Of a DNA stretch of 64,000 nucleotides, positions 32,339-44,600 are shown in pieces. A program made the position numbers and the translations under genes. The stretch is from NCBI GenBank assembly GCA_034509735.1, contig JACGWO010000002.1, forward strand, positions 28,629,636-28,693,635, read 5' to 3'. The stretch is from Sesamum alatum (lineage: Eukaryota; Streptophyta; Magnoliopsida; Lamiales; Pedaliaceae). The notes beneath the pieces are model-generated. The model was not told the DNA's origin. It worked only from the letters and a program-made list of their open reading frames with translations, and searched no databases. Numbering within the stretch: position 1 is the stretch's first letter; the number at the start of each line of letters is the position of its first letter.

Positions 32339-35148
32339 ATGGTTTACTTCAAAGACGAATCTTTTTTCTCCGGTCAACAAAGCTTAGTAATTCTTGATGA
32401 TGAAAGTCAACCCATGGGGAAAGGAATAATTTTGATGACTCACACACCTCTCATCGGTGGATATGCGAAGCAATGGTCAAGGTTGACACATCCACTTCAC
32501 ATGGAGCAATGGTCTCGAGAAGTTTCATTGAGCAAGACTTCCAAGGTGTGGTCTTTGCAAGCGACTCATCACCATTGTTCTGGCGAAGCAAGTTTTCTAT
32601 CGACGTTAGGCCGTCGCATCATTGAAGGGAAAGCCAAGTGGGGTGGCAACATTCACTTTGTCGGCGAGTTTCGCTTAATCCAAGTATTTTGGGAGTGGAC
32701 GGAAGACGTACTCAGTCGGTGCAAGGACAAGCTAGTTGCAACTCAAGTATATGATGCCGTGTACACCTCACTGTTCACTTACAACAGCAATTCCGACATC
32801 ATCAAGGCGTTCTGTGAAGCGTGGTGCCCATCCACTAACACTCTTCTAACTTCCTTCAGGGAGTTGTCTATCTCGTTGTGGGACGTGCATACCCTTGCCG
32901 GACTTCCGATGGTTGGACTCCTTTATGATGAAGTCGTCCCAAGTGCCAAGTAACTTAATGGTGTCAATGAGACGGGACGAAGACTTGTGTCTCGTTCCTG
33001 CAAATTCCTGCTCCATGCTTACCATTTGCTTCAAAAGAGTAGTAACGGTGGTCAATCCTCCCAAGTTCTTGTCGACAAGTAGATCAAATTTTAGTTTAGA
33101 AGATCCACGAGGTATTGTTCGTCCTATGTCGACTCATAACCCTTCCAGAACTTTTGGGGTACATGGCAAGTGGTCCATGGCGGATGAGGCGTTGTTCTCG
33201 AAGCTTGGTATGAAGGGAGTTTAAAGGAAGAGACATTCTTGGCGATGTATTTGGCGTGTTGGCTTTGTACCTTTGCCCTTCCCATTCAAGATGTTAGTTC
33301 AATATGTCCAAGTGTTTTCAAGGTGGCGAGTGCTATGGCAGCCGTCGAAAGATTGGTCTTGCCGTTCCCGTCTTGGTTAGCATTTACAGAAGTTTGAATA
33401 AGAACTCCAATTCCCCAAGGCCAAGTCGCGTGCATTCTCCATTTCCGATTCACTTGGTTTATAGTTGGATAGCTTATTATTTCAAGACTCATTATCAACT
33501 TGTGCAAAGTGTTCGTAGGCCTAAGATGACGCTATTCTCAGGCGAAGGAGGTGCAAAATACTACGATCCGCAAGAGGCGAGAAAGCGGCTACACAGATGC
33601 GACTTTATCTCTTGGACTTGCAACATGATTGTGAGGGACAAGGATTTTTTATTCACCGACGACGGGCACGCCACCGGAATCTGAAAAAACCTATTTCATG
33701 GTCGTTTGTTCGAACTATCTTCCTCTGCGGCAAGGCGACCATTTTGTTGTCGAGCTCTATAAGCCTTATTGATTTAGTCGTCAATTTGGTTTCTTCCAAG
33801 AAGTGTTGGGGATTCTTTCGCAAGACGTTCGCAAAGCCTCTTTAGAAGGTGGAATCCGTTATTTGCGCTTGTGCATTTTGTCCAAGACCATGGAGAAAGT
33901 GTTGTTCCCTCCTATGCCCCCAAATGTGAAGAACTTCTCCTCTAAGGCGTACAAGAGGTGGTGGCTCGAAGTTCATGGTGGCTACCTTGAAAAAAATATG
34001 GCTAAGTTACTTGCCCTAGGCCCAAGTCAAGCTTCTCCCAAAGGCAAGGGATGTGGTGAAGGAGTTGCCCAAGATCAACCTCGCGAGCAGGCTACCTCTC
34101 CTCTCAAGCGAAATTCTCAAGTGGTCGAACCTTTTGAAGTGAATAAGAAGGAAAGTGCCCCTCGTTCCTTGGACGTGAGTGGGAGCAGCAACTCTGATCG
34201 TCATTGGAAGAGGCCGAGGAGGGATTCAAAGCCAGCAAACATTGACGTCGATGGTGACGGCTCAAGTCATGATCCATCGACGTTGAATTTCGTCAAGGAG
34301 GTTATTTTTTTCAACTTGTTTCCTTTTTATTACTTTTTTTTAGCGATAAGGTCTTCTTTGTTTCTAACTCAAGTTGATGCATTGTCGTTGCTCGAAGATG
34401 AAGTCTTAGTCGTCGAAGATGATGAGACTTCTCAAGATAGCCAAGGATCGACTTTTAGGTCTAACTTGTCGGCTACAACTCATCCTCTCAGAATGGGACT
34501 TAAGAGGAAACAAACTTCTTGTCATGCCGCAGTGTCGGTATTTGGAGGCAAGAGATTTTGTTCTTAATCATCAAGGGAGTTCCTTCAAAAGTTGTAGAGT
34601 GATCTTCTCGTGAAGAAATCAAACACCCCGATTGATTTCACCTCCTCAATCAAAGACGATGTTTACTTCATTCTTGAATCCATGAAGAGCTTTCAGAAGT
34701 TTGACATCTCAAAAGTAGAAGAATCGATGAACATGTTTTTTGCCAAGGCTACTGCTTATGAACAAGCAAGATCATCGTCTTCTGAAAAGCTATCCAAAGG
34801 CCTTCTCGAGCGACAGTTAAGGGAAGCCAATGATCGTCTTCAAGATGCTCGAGCTAAAGAAAGTGAAGAGGCTTTCAAGGTCCAATCTACTACGGACAAG
34901 TTGAAGCGCGTCGAGAAGGAGCTTGCGGATTTGAAGGAGCAACTAAAGAACTTGTGTGCTACTCTGAAGGAAGAAAATCAACTTTTTCATAGTGCTCAAG
35001 TCAGACTTCGTGAAATTGTGGAAGAAATTGCAGTGCTTGAGAATACCACCCCCCTCTCAACGATGAAGTGGTTGTGAGTTTGGAGGCTTCAAGAACAAAT
35101 TTGAAAGTCCTTAAGGAAGAGTTGATGGACTTGAGTCCCTTTGCTTGA
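32339..35148 (+). pseudogene. Plant mobile domain/coiled-coil gene, antisense in gypsy G
   Basis: The start codon at 32339 opens a PMD (aminotransferase-like, PF10536-type) domain. Conserved stretches are STNTLLTSFREL and SISLWDVHTLAGLP in the first frame (to 32953), HNPSRTFGVHGKWS near 33139, GRKIGLAVPVLVSIYRSLN near 33346, RVHSPFPIHLVYSWIAYYF near 33430 and MIVRDKDFLFTDDGHATGI near 33625. A basic/acidic linker follows (to 34300), then a Phe-rich stretch (34306-34375) that may be an unspliced intron, and a coiled coil (34610-35077) whose last residues shift frame and stop at 35148. In-frame stops near 32951 and 33079 and several frameshifts make it a pseudogene. It lies opposite to G, tail to tail with G pol. 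Similar extra ORFs occur in Tat-lineage elements; a captured host gene is the alternative. Confidence 0.82.
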
Positions 35149-35320
35149 GATTTGCTTAGGACCTTTTATTTTGTTGCATTTGATTCCCTTTTTTCTTTGT
35201 TCTATGTCATGAATTCCAATGTTTTCTTGAGATTACATAATAGAAGCTTTTTCTTTTCTCTCTATCTTGCAATCTTTGAGCATGCTTGAATACTTCCCAT
35301 TTCAATGTCTCATATGAGAA

Positions 35321-35326
35321 ATAAAG
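35321..35326 (+). terminator. Poly(A) signal after PMD gene
   Basis: AATAAA lies 173 bases after the PMD stop codon, in the AT-rich space before the end of G pol (35571). Position and sequence fit a 3' UTR, but AATAAA is common by chance in such DNA. Confidence 0.4.
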
Positions 35327-35476
35327 TCCTTTTAAATGTTATGATTGGAATTAGAATATCTAAGCTGCTTACATACCTCATCAAGAGGATCAAGTCAATA
35401 CGTAGTTCAAGGATACAAAATATTTATTTCGAGAGGGGAGGGTCGTTCACAGTTTATACTCATGCGGGCCAGGAGT

Positions 35477-35570
35477 TTTTTTTTTCTTTTTTTTTTTTGA
35501 GTTTTTTTTGTTTCTTTTTTTTTTGTTTTTCCTCTTCTTCTTTTTTGTTTTTCCCTTTTTTGTTCTTTTT
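35477..35570. repeat. T-rich low-complexity tract
   Basis: Almost pure T runs with scattered C and G lie between the convergent PMD gene and G pol. On the minus strand it is an A-rich tract directly after the G pol stop codon. Confidence 0.8.
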
Positions 35571-36253
35571 TCAAGTGTAATACCATTTCAAGAACTTTCC
35601 ATTTATCGGGCCTATCCTGAAGCCGTCTTTAGCAACTAGCTTATATGCACCATTTGTGTAGACCTCTTTGATGACATACGGACCATCCCATTTTAGCAAG
35701 AACTTGTTGCCCGTTCGATGCGTTGTGATTATAGGCCTCCTTACTGCGAGTACTAAATCACCAACTTGAAAAGAGCACAGGCGAACTTTCTTATTGAATG
35801 CCTTGGATAATCAAGCTTGATAAAGGCAAGCCTTTGTTGTGCTTCCAACCTTTTCTCATTGAGAGCTTCTCGCTCTTCAAGCTGTATTCAAGAGTTTTCT
35901 TCTTCAGTGAGCCCTTCTTGTATTGCTATTCTCAATGAGGGAATTTATTGCTCAAGCGGGAGGACTGCCTCTACTCCATAAACCAGGGCGTAGGGAGTTG
36001 CTTGCGTAGGCGTTCTAACAGTGGTTCTATATGCCCATAGAGCTTCTCCGATTCTTTCGTGCCAATCCCGCTTTAACTTGGTCACCACTTTCTTCAACAG
36101 GCTGCACAAAGTTTTGTTAAATGCTTCAGCAAGACTGTTGGCAGCAACACAGTACATAGAAGAGTTTTTTTGCTTGAATCCAAACTTTTGACATAGTTTG
36201 TCTATCAGGCTGTTGTAGAAGGGTTTTTCATTATCAATCATGATATACCTGGG
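35571..36253 (-). pseudogene. Gypsy G integrase, core end and C-terminus
   Basis: The minus strand reads IMIDNEKPFYN, WHERIGEALWAYRTTVRTPT and TQATPYALVYGVEAVLP (36241-35945), the catalytic-core end of Ty3/gypsy integrase. It then continues in broken frames through VLAVRRPII-like and KWDGPYVI-like motifs to GPINGKFLKWYYT and a stop at 35571. Upstream it is cut by a copia LTR within YGVP/RYIMID; the other side of that site is at 38231. Confidence 0.88.
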
Positions 36254-38230
36254 TGTTAGAATAGGTGACCATGTAAGCCAATTTTGGCGGGTATATGTAA
36301 CCTATGTGTAGACAATTATAGGTGTTTGATAAATTATTAATGAATAAAGAAGTGAATTTCATTTGGCATTACTTTGTTTGTGTTTCACTTATATCTGTTT
36401 TCTATATCTGTTCACTACGCAAACAAAACCCACGGACTGAGAATCAATTTCGGGGACTGGGACTACGCTTGGAGGTAGGTCCATGGAATCAGTCTTCCCG
36501 AATCAGTCCGGAAATCTCCAAGTCAAGGAATCCCGAAAATGGGTACCGGGATTCCATTTGAGACTTGCACTAAGCACCTGCTGTCGTGTTTCATCGACGG
36601 GTGACGAGGGTCGTCTAAGCAGTGTTAGTGGGTTAGCATGCGAGGACGCAGCTGACTGAGGTGACTCGCGGGAACCGTCTTACGGAGGACCTTGAGTATG
36701 GTCAGCAAGGTATGACGTGTATTCCCGGTTCCAACGGTACAGGTCAAGTCCTTTGACTTGAGGAATTGCTGAGTTTACCTGTACATCAGAGCTGTATCTT
36801 AGATATGGTGAGAGATTGCCAGAATTCTCTTTGATAGTCATAAGCCATGTCTAGTGCAGTTCTGGTGTGCAAAGTGACAGTAGTTTCCAAGAAAGGATCT
36901 GTCTCCTGTCAATAGGTTTTGGCAGTTGAGTCTCATGTATACTCTAGGTCTTGTCCCTAAAACTGTGGCCACAGTGACTGAACAGAAGGGAAGGATTCCC
37001 TTGCGGCGTTTAGTGAGGACAGACCAACACTTAGGTCCAAAATGGGTACCTGCATTTTCCGTGCCCTAGATTCTAAGTGATGAGACCGAAGACAGAAGGA
37101 CAAGTGTACTGTTAGAGCCTAAATGTTCATCCCTGAATATTTCACCTAGTCTCTAGTGCCATGGACCGTTGCTAGATGGCCACCCATGGTAACGGAAGGA
37201 TTCTAGGAATCCGACCAAGTCTAGCTGAAAGGTGAACCTAAAGAGTCACACACTATCCACACACATTTAGATATTTAATTAAGAATTAAATATTGGAGTG
37301 AAGGAATGATTAAATTGGATTTTAATCGGGTCCTTTATTTTTCTTGGAGAAATAATTCCTTCTATTAGATATAAGGAATTAAATTGATAAATTAGATTTA
37401 TCAAAGGGATTTATTTAATGGGCTTAAATAATATTTATATTTATTTTAGCCTCTTGGAAATATTTAAATAGGTTTTAAATATTCCATTAAATTAAATTAA
37501 ATCAACGGTTGAGATCAATGGGAGAGATGGATGGCTAGGATTGTTTTGACTAGGTCAAAACACTACTTTGACTAGGACTTTGACTAGGTCAAAATCCTAA
37601 TCAAATTAGAGTTCTTAAAAGAAGGAGTTTAAAGAGGATTAAACTCCTCTTCTATATAAACCCCTAGCATCCTACAAGTTGAAGGATGATGAATCTCCAA
37701 CACACACACAACACACACACACTCGGATCTCTCCCTCTCATCTCTCGTCCACCTCTCTCTCTCCAAGAAACACATTCCACTAGTTCTCTTGTTCTTGGAA
37801 CATTAGAACTTGATGAATCAATACCGTTAATTCATAACGTGTTGTTGATTCATCCACTCCAAAATATAAACTTGTTCGTTGCTAGCACGACGTACAAGAT
37901 ACGTGGGTGGATCGTGTGTCACGATTTGGAGGGTCTCAAGAACGAGATCTTGGTGCAAAACGGGGAACAACGCGTGTAGCCGTTGAAGACGAAAACGACA
38001 ACGGGTAGGTCTCGTTTTAGATTTTCGTCCTCTTTTATTTTCAACCCTATGGCCTCCATGATATGTTATATGTGATTTATTCATGAGATACACCGAACAC
38101 CCGGGAAATTTCAAAGGCACACCCTTTGAAACGTGTTTTAATTTAAAAGCATGTTTAAATTCCGCATTTTTTTAATTATACCGTGCTTCCGCATTCGCGC
38201 TTTTCCCGGGACGATCCACAATTCCTTTCA
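36254..38230 (+). repeat. Copia solo LTR in gypsy integrase
   Basis: This 1,977-bp LTR starts TGTTAGAATAGG, ends TTTCA and is flanked by a perfect CTGGG duplication (36249-36253 and 38231-38235). It has no PBS after it and no internal region, so it is a solo LTR in its present form. The TATA box is at 37653-37660. Three TTGAC and two GTCAA motifs lie at 37546-37593, followed by CA/CT-rich sequence after the start site. It is nearly identical to the 3' LTR of B (45761-47747), which sits against the same gypsy flank. Confidence 0.93.
37546..37660 (+). promoter_or_regulatory. LTR promoter: W-box cluster and TATA box
   Basis: TTGAC occurs at 37546, 37568 and 37580, with GTCAA at 37554 and 37589; two of these pairs form TTGACTAGGTCAA palindromes. 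TATATAAA is at 37653-37660. The cluster is repeated in every main-family LTR of the window. TTGAC(C/T) is the core bound by WRKY factors; actual binding is inference. Confidence 0.6.
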
Positions 38231-38297
38231 CTGGGCACTCCGTAACAATATATGATGTGTGTACGGATAAAATCAGCAACATTCTTTTTCTTCACTT
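38231..38297 (-). pseudogene. Gypsy G integrase fragment, first copy
   Basis: The minus strand reads VADFIRTHIIY and YGVP, the integrase core stretch just upstream of IMIDNEKPF. After removal of the solo LTR and one CTGGG it adjoins 36253 in frame. An almost identical copy is at 47748-47814. Confidence 0.85.
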
Positions 38298-39457
38298 TGT
38301 TAGAATAGGTGACCATGTAGCCAATCTTGGTAGTCGAATTGTAACCTATGTTTGAACAATTTCGAGGTTTTAATAAATCATTAATGAATAAGAAGTGAAA
38401 TTCATTTGGCATTTACTTTGTTTGTGTTCACTTTATCTGCTTTATATATCTGTTCACTACGCAAACAAAGCCCACGGACTGAAAACACATTTCGGGGACT
38501 GGGAGTACGCTTGGAGGTAGGTCCATGAAATCAGTTCCGCCGAATCAGTCCGAAAATCTCCAAGTCAAGGAATCTCGAAAGTGGGTCTCGAGATTCCCCT
38601 TGAGACCTGCACTAAGCATCTGCTGTCGTATTTCATCGACGGGTGACGAGGGTCGTCTAAGCAATGTTAGTGGGTTGGCCTGCTAAGGAGCAGCTGACTG
38701 AGTGACTCGCGGGAACCGTCTTACGGAGGACCTTGAGTAGGGTAGGTTAGGTATGACGTGTGTTCCCGGTTCCAACAGTACAGGTCAAGTCCTTTGACTT
38801 GAGGAACTGCTGAGTTTACCTGTATATCAAGGTTGTATCTTAGATACGGTGAGAGATTGTCAAGAAGCACATGAGTAGTCATAAGCCATATCTAGTGCAG
38901 CTCCGGTGTACAGAGTGACAATAGTTTCCAAGAAAGGATCTGTCTCCTGTCAAAAGGTGTTGACAGTTGTGTCTCACAAATGCTCTGAGTCTAGTCCCTA
39001 AAATATGTGGCCACAGTAACTGAACAGAAGGGAAGGTTTCCCTTGCGGCGTTTAGTAAAGGACAGACCGACACTTAGGTCCAAAATGGGTACCTGCATTT
39101 TTTCGTGCCCTAAACCCTAAGTGGTGAGACCGTAGACGGAAGAATAGATGTACTGTAGAGCCTAAATGTTCATCCCCCTATATTCACCTAGTCTCTAATG
39201 CCATGGACCGTTGCTAGATGGCCACCCATGGTAACGGGCGGATTCTAGGAATCCAACCAAGTATAGCTGAAGGTGAACCTAAAGAGTCACACACAATCCG
39301 CACACATAAAAGTATTTAATTTAGAATTAAATATTTGGAGAAATGGAGTGATTAAATTGGATTTAATCGGGTACTTATTTTCTTGGGAAGAGTTAATTCC
39401 TTTTATTAGATAAAAGGGATTTATCTAATAAATTAGATTTATTAGAAAATTAATTTA
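38298..39457 (+). repeat. Copia LTR fragment, duplicate of D 5' LTR
   Basis: It starts TGTTAGAATAGG and matches 47815-48973 almost perfectly. It belongs to the GTAGCCAATCTTGG subfamily, like the 3' LTR of D. It ends at 39457 where a second LTR begins after ATTTA. Confidence 0.9.
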
Positions 39458-39914
39458 TGTTAGAATAGGTGACCATGTAAGCCAATTTTGGCAGGAATAT
39501 GTAACCTATGTCTAGACAATTCTTTGGTATTTGATAAAATATTTATGAATAAAGAAGTGAAAATTCAAATGCCAATACTTTGTTTACGTTCACTTATCTG
39601 CATTTACATTTTTGTTCACTACGCAAACAAAGCCCACGGATTGAGTAACGATTTCGGGGACTGGGACTACGCTTGGAGGTAGGTCCATGAAATCAGTCTC
39701 ACCGAATCAGTCCGGAAATCTCCAAGTCAAGGAATCCCGAAAATGGGTACCGGGATCCCCTTTGAGACTTGCACTAAGCATCTGCTGTCGTATTTCATCG
39801 ACGGGTGACGAAGGTCGTAAGCAGTGTTAGTGGGTCAGCATGCTAGGAAGCAGCTGACTGAGGTGACTCGCGGGAACCGTCTTACGGAGGACCTTGAGTA
39901 TGGTCAGCAAGGTA
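39458..39914 (+). repeat. Copia LTR fragment, broken against B leader
   Basis: The first ~457 bp match the start of the solo LTR at 48974-50954. At 39914 it breaks off and continues directly into the GC-rich leader of B. No clear microhomology is visible at the join. Confidence 0.9.
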
Positions 39915-41693
39915 CGCGGCTGGCGACCAGCAGGCCGGCGCGCGCGAGGCAGAGGAGCCTGCGCGCGCAACGGCCTGCCGGAACACCAGGCCGCGCAGCG
40001 CGCTGCCGGCCGGGCGCGCGCGCACGCAGGCAAGGGGCCTGCGCGCGCGCGCCCGGCCAGGCAGTGCCTGCGCGCGCGCAGGGGCGGCAGGCTGGGCCTG
40101 CTGCCCTGCGCGCACGGCCTGCCGGCTGCTGCCGGTGGCGGCGGCCGGTGGCTGCTGCAGCTAGGGTTTCTTGAAACCCTAGTATTATTTTATTTTATTT
40201 TATTTATTTATTTACTTTTCAGTTTTAATTTTGAATTAATTCTGAAAATTCGTTTTTGGGTTCAATTTTGCCTAAATTCCTAAAGACATTATTTTAGGAG
40301 TAAAATAAATTGGATTTGGAATCCCGGGGTTATTTTACTTAAAATAATGAGGAAAGGTTTTCCTAAAACGAGAAAAATATTACTACCAATATTTGTGTTT
40401 TATTTTTCACACGTTGCGCACATGATCATTTATTTCTGTTTTGGATTATTATGATTGGAAATCATGAATTATTGGTATATTGTAATTATGTGATTGGATC
40501 ATGTGATTATGTGTGTTGGATGGAAATGGATGATCACGAGCCCTAGACCGGATGTATGGTTTAATTTTCTGTTGGGCCTGTGTGCCTCTTTAACTGCTTT
40601 CTCCTTCTCTCTTTCTAGTGCCTTGGAATAATAAGGCTTTCTACCTCCCTCCTTATGTACTCCCCCCGGGTTTTCGCTGGGGTTTCTACTTTTAATATGT
40701 AATGAGAGTAGACTAGGAGTGAGGTTTCCATTTTTTGTAATTGATGGAGAAGAAGGAAGGACCACATGGAGAGCCCAGACCGGAGGTCCCTTGGCGTTTT
40801 CCATGAAGTGAAGAAAGAGGAAAAGAGACCAAGGCCCATCAGCATGATGATTGGGTTACTATTATTGTAATAGTATAGGACCAACCCTAGATTGACCATA
40901 GATCCACTGCGGGCTCAGTGGGTCGAATAGGATTTGGGCTCGTGATCATCCAACAGGGGCGTGCTAGGCTTTAATTTTGCATGTGGTTATTGTGATGGAT
41001 GAATGGCTTTTATTTATCATATAACTGCTATGGATGGATTTTATTTATGCATTATGGATGAATGTATGGATATATTATGAGATCTCGGTCATTCACTACT
41101 CTCACATTGGTTGGACCAATGTTGAAATATTAGACCCTAGATAAAGTGGACATGAACTCTAGGAGTTCGTCCATGCCTTCCAATCCGTGGCATAGTGAGG
41201 AAGCTGTTTTAGGTCAATAGCGTGGTCTCACGAGTCGTGGCACGTTATTGTACTTAAAAGAAGCTGCACTGTGTCATGAACGAAAAATGGGCTGCTGTTA
41301 CCTGTCTCACGAGTCGTGGGGGTACTAGTGGGTCCATGGCTCGGTCGATTGGGTCGGGTCTAACGCCCAATTAGCATGATTCGCTTGGAGTCCTCGGGGT
41401 CATGCAAAAGGGTGAGGCAATAATCTTGGGAATCTCGTGGAACGAGAATGGTATGGAATACCTCCCACAGGATCTTTTCCATGCGAATCGTAAAAGCGGG
41501 GTATGGGAAAAATCGCTGTGGATCCCAAGCCCACTAGGAAAGGATTTCCCGAAAATCACGTTTGAGAGTACCGTGTTTTCGTATAAATAGTGGGAGGATT
41601 AAATGACTAAAGACCAAGCACTTAATTATTTCATCAAACCACCGTCTTTATTTTCTGCTGATCGTGCGTTGTTTTCTAAATGTAGATTTTAAA
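39915..41693 (+). other. Truncated leader of copia B
   Basis: The leader starts inside the GC block (39915-40160), without PBS or 5' LTR, and then follows the normal order. It has the telo-box hairpin (40161-40182), the AT-rich part, the ACATTGGT/ACCAATGT hairpin (41104-41122) and CACGAGTCGTG at 41229-41239 and 41308-41318. Its start lies within 7 bp of the place where the leader of unit A is cut (9887). Confidence 0.87.
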
Positions 41694-44600
41694 ATGTCTA
41701 AGAACCCACTATCAACCATTCTTGAGACAAACAAATTCAATGGAACAAATTACAACGACTGGTTGCGCAATCTCAGGATAGTCCTAGATTACGAGAACCA
41801 AGGCTACGTCATGGACGAGCCTCTCCCTAGGACCTTACCGGAAGGATCCACGCCAGAAGAACGTGAGACGTTCGAGACTTGGCATAAGGATAACCGGAAG
41901 GTCCGTAGCATCATACTTGCTTCGATGACCAATGAGATTCAGAAGCAATATGAAAGGCTAGACGATGTCCCTTCCATTATGGCTCGCCTTAAGGATTGCT
42001 ATGCAGTCCCAGACCGGCATACTAGGTATGTCGCGACCAAGGCGTTCTTTGGAACTAAAATGACAGAAGGATCCTCTGTACAAGAGCATGGGGTTAAAAT
42101 GCTTACCCTAGTGGAAAAGCTCGAGGACCTAAAGGCAGGTCTCGATAATGAAACGTACATAGATATGATCCTTCAGTCACTCCCACCCTCCTTCGACCAA
42201 TTTATCGTCAACTATAACATGAATACACTTGAGAAGGGCATTCATGAGTTGATCAATATGTTGGTGCAATACGAGGCAACGACTAAGAAGTCCACGCCTT
42301 CGGTATTGTTTGGAGGTGCTTCAACTTCCAAGACGAAAGGCAAGGGTGCCGGACGTTGGAAAAAGAAGAAGGGGAAGGGAAAAGCCGTCATAGCAGCTAC
42401 GAACACTCAGAGTGTTCCCATTGCCAAAAAGGGGAAAGGCAAAGGAAAGGGAAAGGTTGTCTCCAAGCAACAGTCAAAGGCATATGACATATGTATCAAC
42501 TGCCGTGAGAAAGGGCATTGGAAGAGAGAGTGCCCCAAACTCTTCTCAAACCAAGGTATATTTGTGATTGAGGTTAACATGGTCACTAATTCTGCCTCTT
42601 GGGTATTGGATACCGGCTGTGGAGCTCACATTTGCAATGATTTGCAGGTGCTGAAAAGAAGCAGAAAACTAAGTAGCGGGGACATGATCCTAAAGCTTGG
42701 AAATGGCAAGGCCATCTCGGCAGAAGCAGTAGGATCCGCCACTTTAGTAATTAGTGATACCATTAGCATAGAATTAGAGCAGATTTATTTTGTACCTAGT
42801 ATGATTAAGAACATCATTTCCATTCCATTGTTGGACAATAGTGGTTATGAGTTCAGAATCAATAAAAATTGCTTTTATTTGATGAGGTGTGGAATTGCTC
42901 ATCTACTCGGTACATTGCATAACGGGCTCTATATCTTGCAACAAACGAATTTCGTTCTTAACGCTCAACACAAACGGAAATTAGATAATAACGGGAACGC
43001 ACGTCTGTGGCACGCTAGGCTAGGTCACATATCCCAAGATAGGATGAAAAGGTTGGTAGACTCAAAGAACCTAGAGGTTGGGGACTTGAGTGATCTACCA
43101 ACTTGTGAGTCTTGTCTAAGAGGTAAAATGACCAAGAAGCCCTTTGTAGGACAAAGCAGGCTTGCCACAGGTCTGTTGGACTTGGTCCATACAGACGTGT
43201 GTGGACCACTAAGGACGCAGGCCCGAGGTGGGTTCTCCTACTTCATAACCTTCACCGATGACCATTCACGGTACGGTTATGTTTACCTGATGAGGTACAA
43301 GTCTGAAGCTCTTGAGAGGTTTAAAGAATTCAGGCTTGAAGTGGAGAACCAGACCAACTGCAAAATTAAAGTCCTACGGTCAGACCGAGGCGGTGAATAC
43401 CTTAGTGCCGAATTCCTAGATTATCTAAAAGAAAATGGTATAATATCGGAATGGACACCTCCCGGAACACCACAGTTAAATGGCGTCTCTGAAAGGAGGA
43501 ACCGAACCCTGTTGGACATGGTTCGGTCCATGATGAGTTTTACCAAATTGCCCTTATCGTTTTGGGGTTATGCATTAGAAACGGCAGCCAAGTTGTTGAA
43601 TTTGGCGCCTACCAGTGCATTGACCCAAACGCCATATGAGATATGGCACGGCAAGCCTGCGTCCTACAACTACTTGAAAGTGTGGGGTAGCCCCGCATAG
43701 GTCAAGAGGTTAGTGGGAGATAAGCTAGAATCCAGGTCTAGCCTATGCAGGTTCGTTGGATACCCTAAAGAAACTGCGGGTTATTACTTTTATGACCCTT
43801 TGGAACAAAAGGTATTTGTTTCAAGGAATGCAGTATTCTTGGAGCAAGGCTTCCCGGAGGATATCCAACCTGATGAGCTGATCCTTGAGGAATCAAGTGA
43901 TGGAACTCAGCCATCAGAAATAGCCGCGGAAACCTCACCAAGAGGATTCAGGATTAATGCACGGAGGGCTGACCAACCTAGAGAAGTCCAACATGCTAGG
44001 CATGAAGGACAACCTCAAGAAAGGCCAGTCCCGGTCCCTGAACCGCCGGCTCCGATACAGTCAGCGCCCACAGTCACCACTGACGTTCCCGTCCTCCGTA
44101 GGTCCACTAGAGAATCCAGACCTCCAGTGAGATATGGGTTTCTAGGTGCGACCGATCTTCTGGATAACGATCCTAAGACATACGGGGAAGCGATGTCTGA
44201 CATCGACTCCGGGAAATGGCTTGAGGCCACGAAGACCGAAATGGACTCCATGAGCGAGAACCAAGTTTGGAGACTCGTAGATCCACCGAAAAAGTGTTAA
44301 GCCAGTGGGCTGTAAGTGGGTCTACAAGCGCAAACTCGGCGTTGATGGAGAAGTCACAACCTTTAAGGCTAGGCTTGTAGCTAAGGGATACACTCAACGA
44401 CCCGGGGTCGATTTTGAGGATACCTACTCGCCAGTAGCCATGGCTAAGTCCATTCGGATCCTGCTTGCCATAGCAGCATGGTATGACTATGAAATATGGC
44501 AGATGGACGTGAAAACGGCCTTCCTCAACGGTTTCGTTGAAGAAGAGATCTATATGGATCAGCCGGAGGGTTTCACGGTCACTGGAGAAGAACAGAAGGT

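Noticed and set aside
32339..35148. PMD gene as an ordinary intact host gene
   Set aside because: In-frame stops, several frameshifts and its place between gypsy integrase and the 3' LTR make a transposon-borne pseudogene more likely; a captured host gene is not excluded.
35477..35570. T-rich tract as a LINE or SINE poly(A) tail on the minus strand
   Set aside because: It follows the gypsy pol stop directly, with no LINE or SINE body and no visible TSD.
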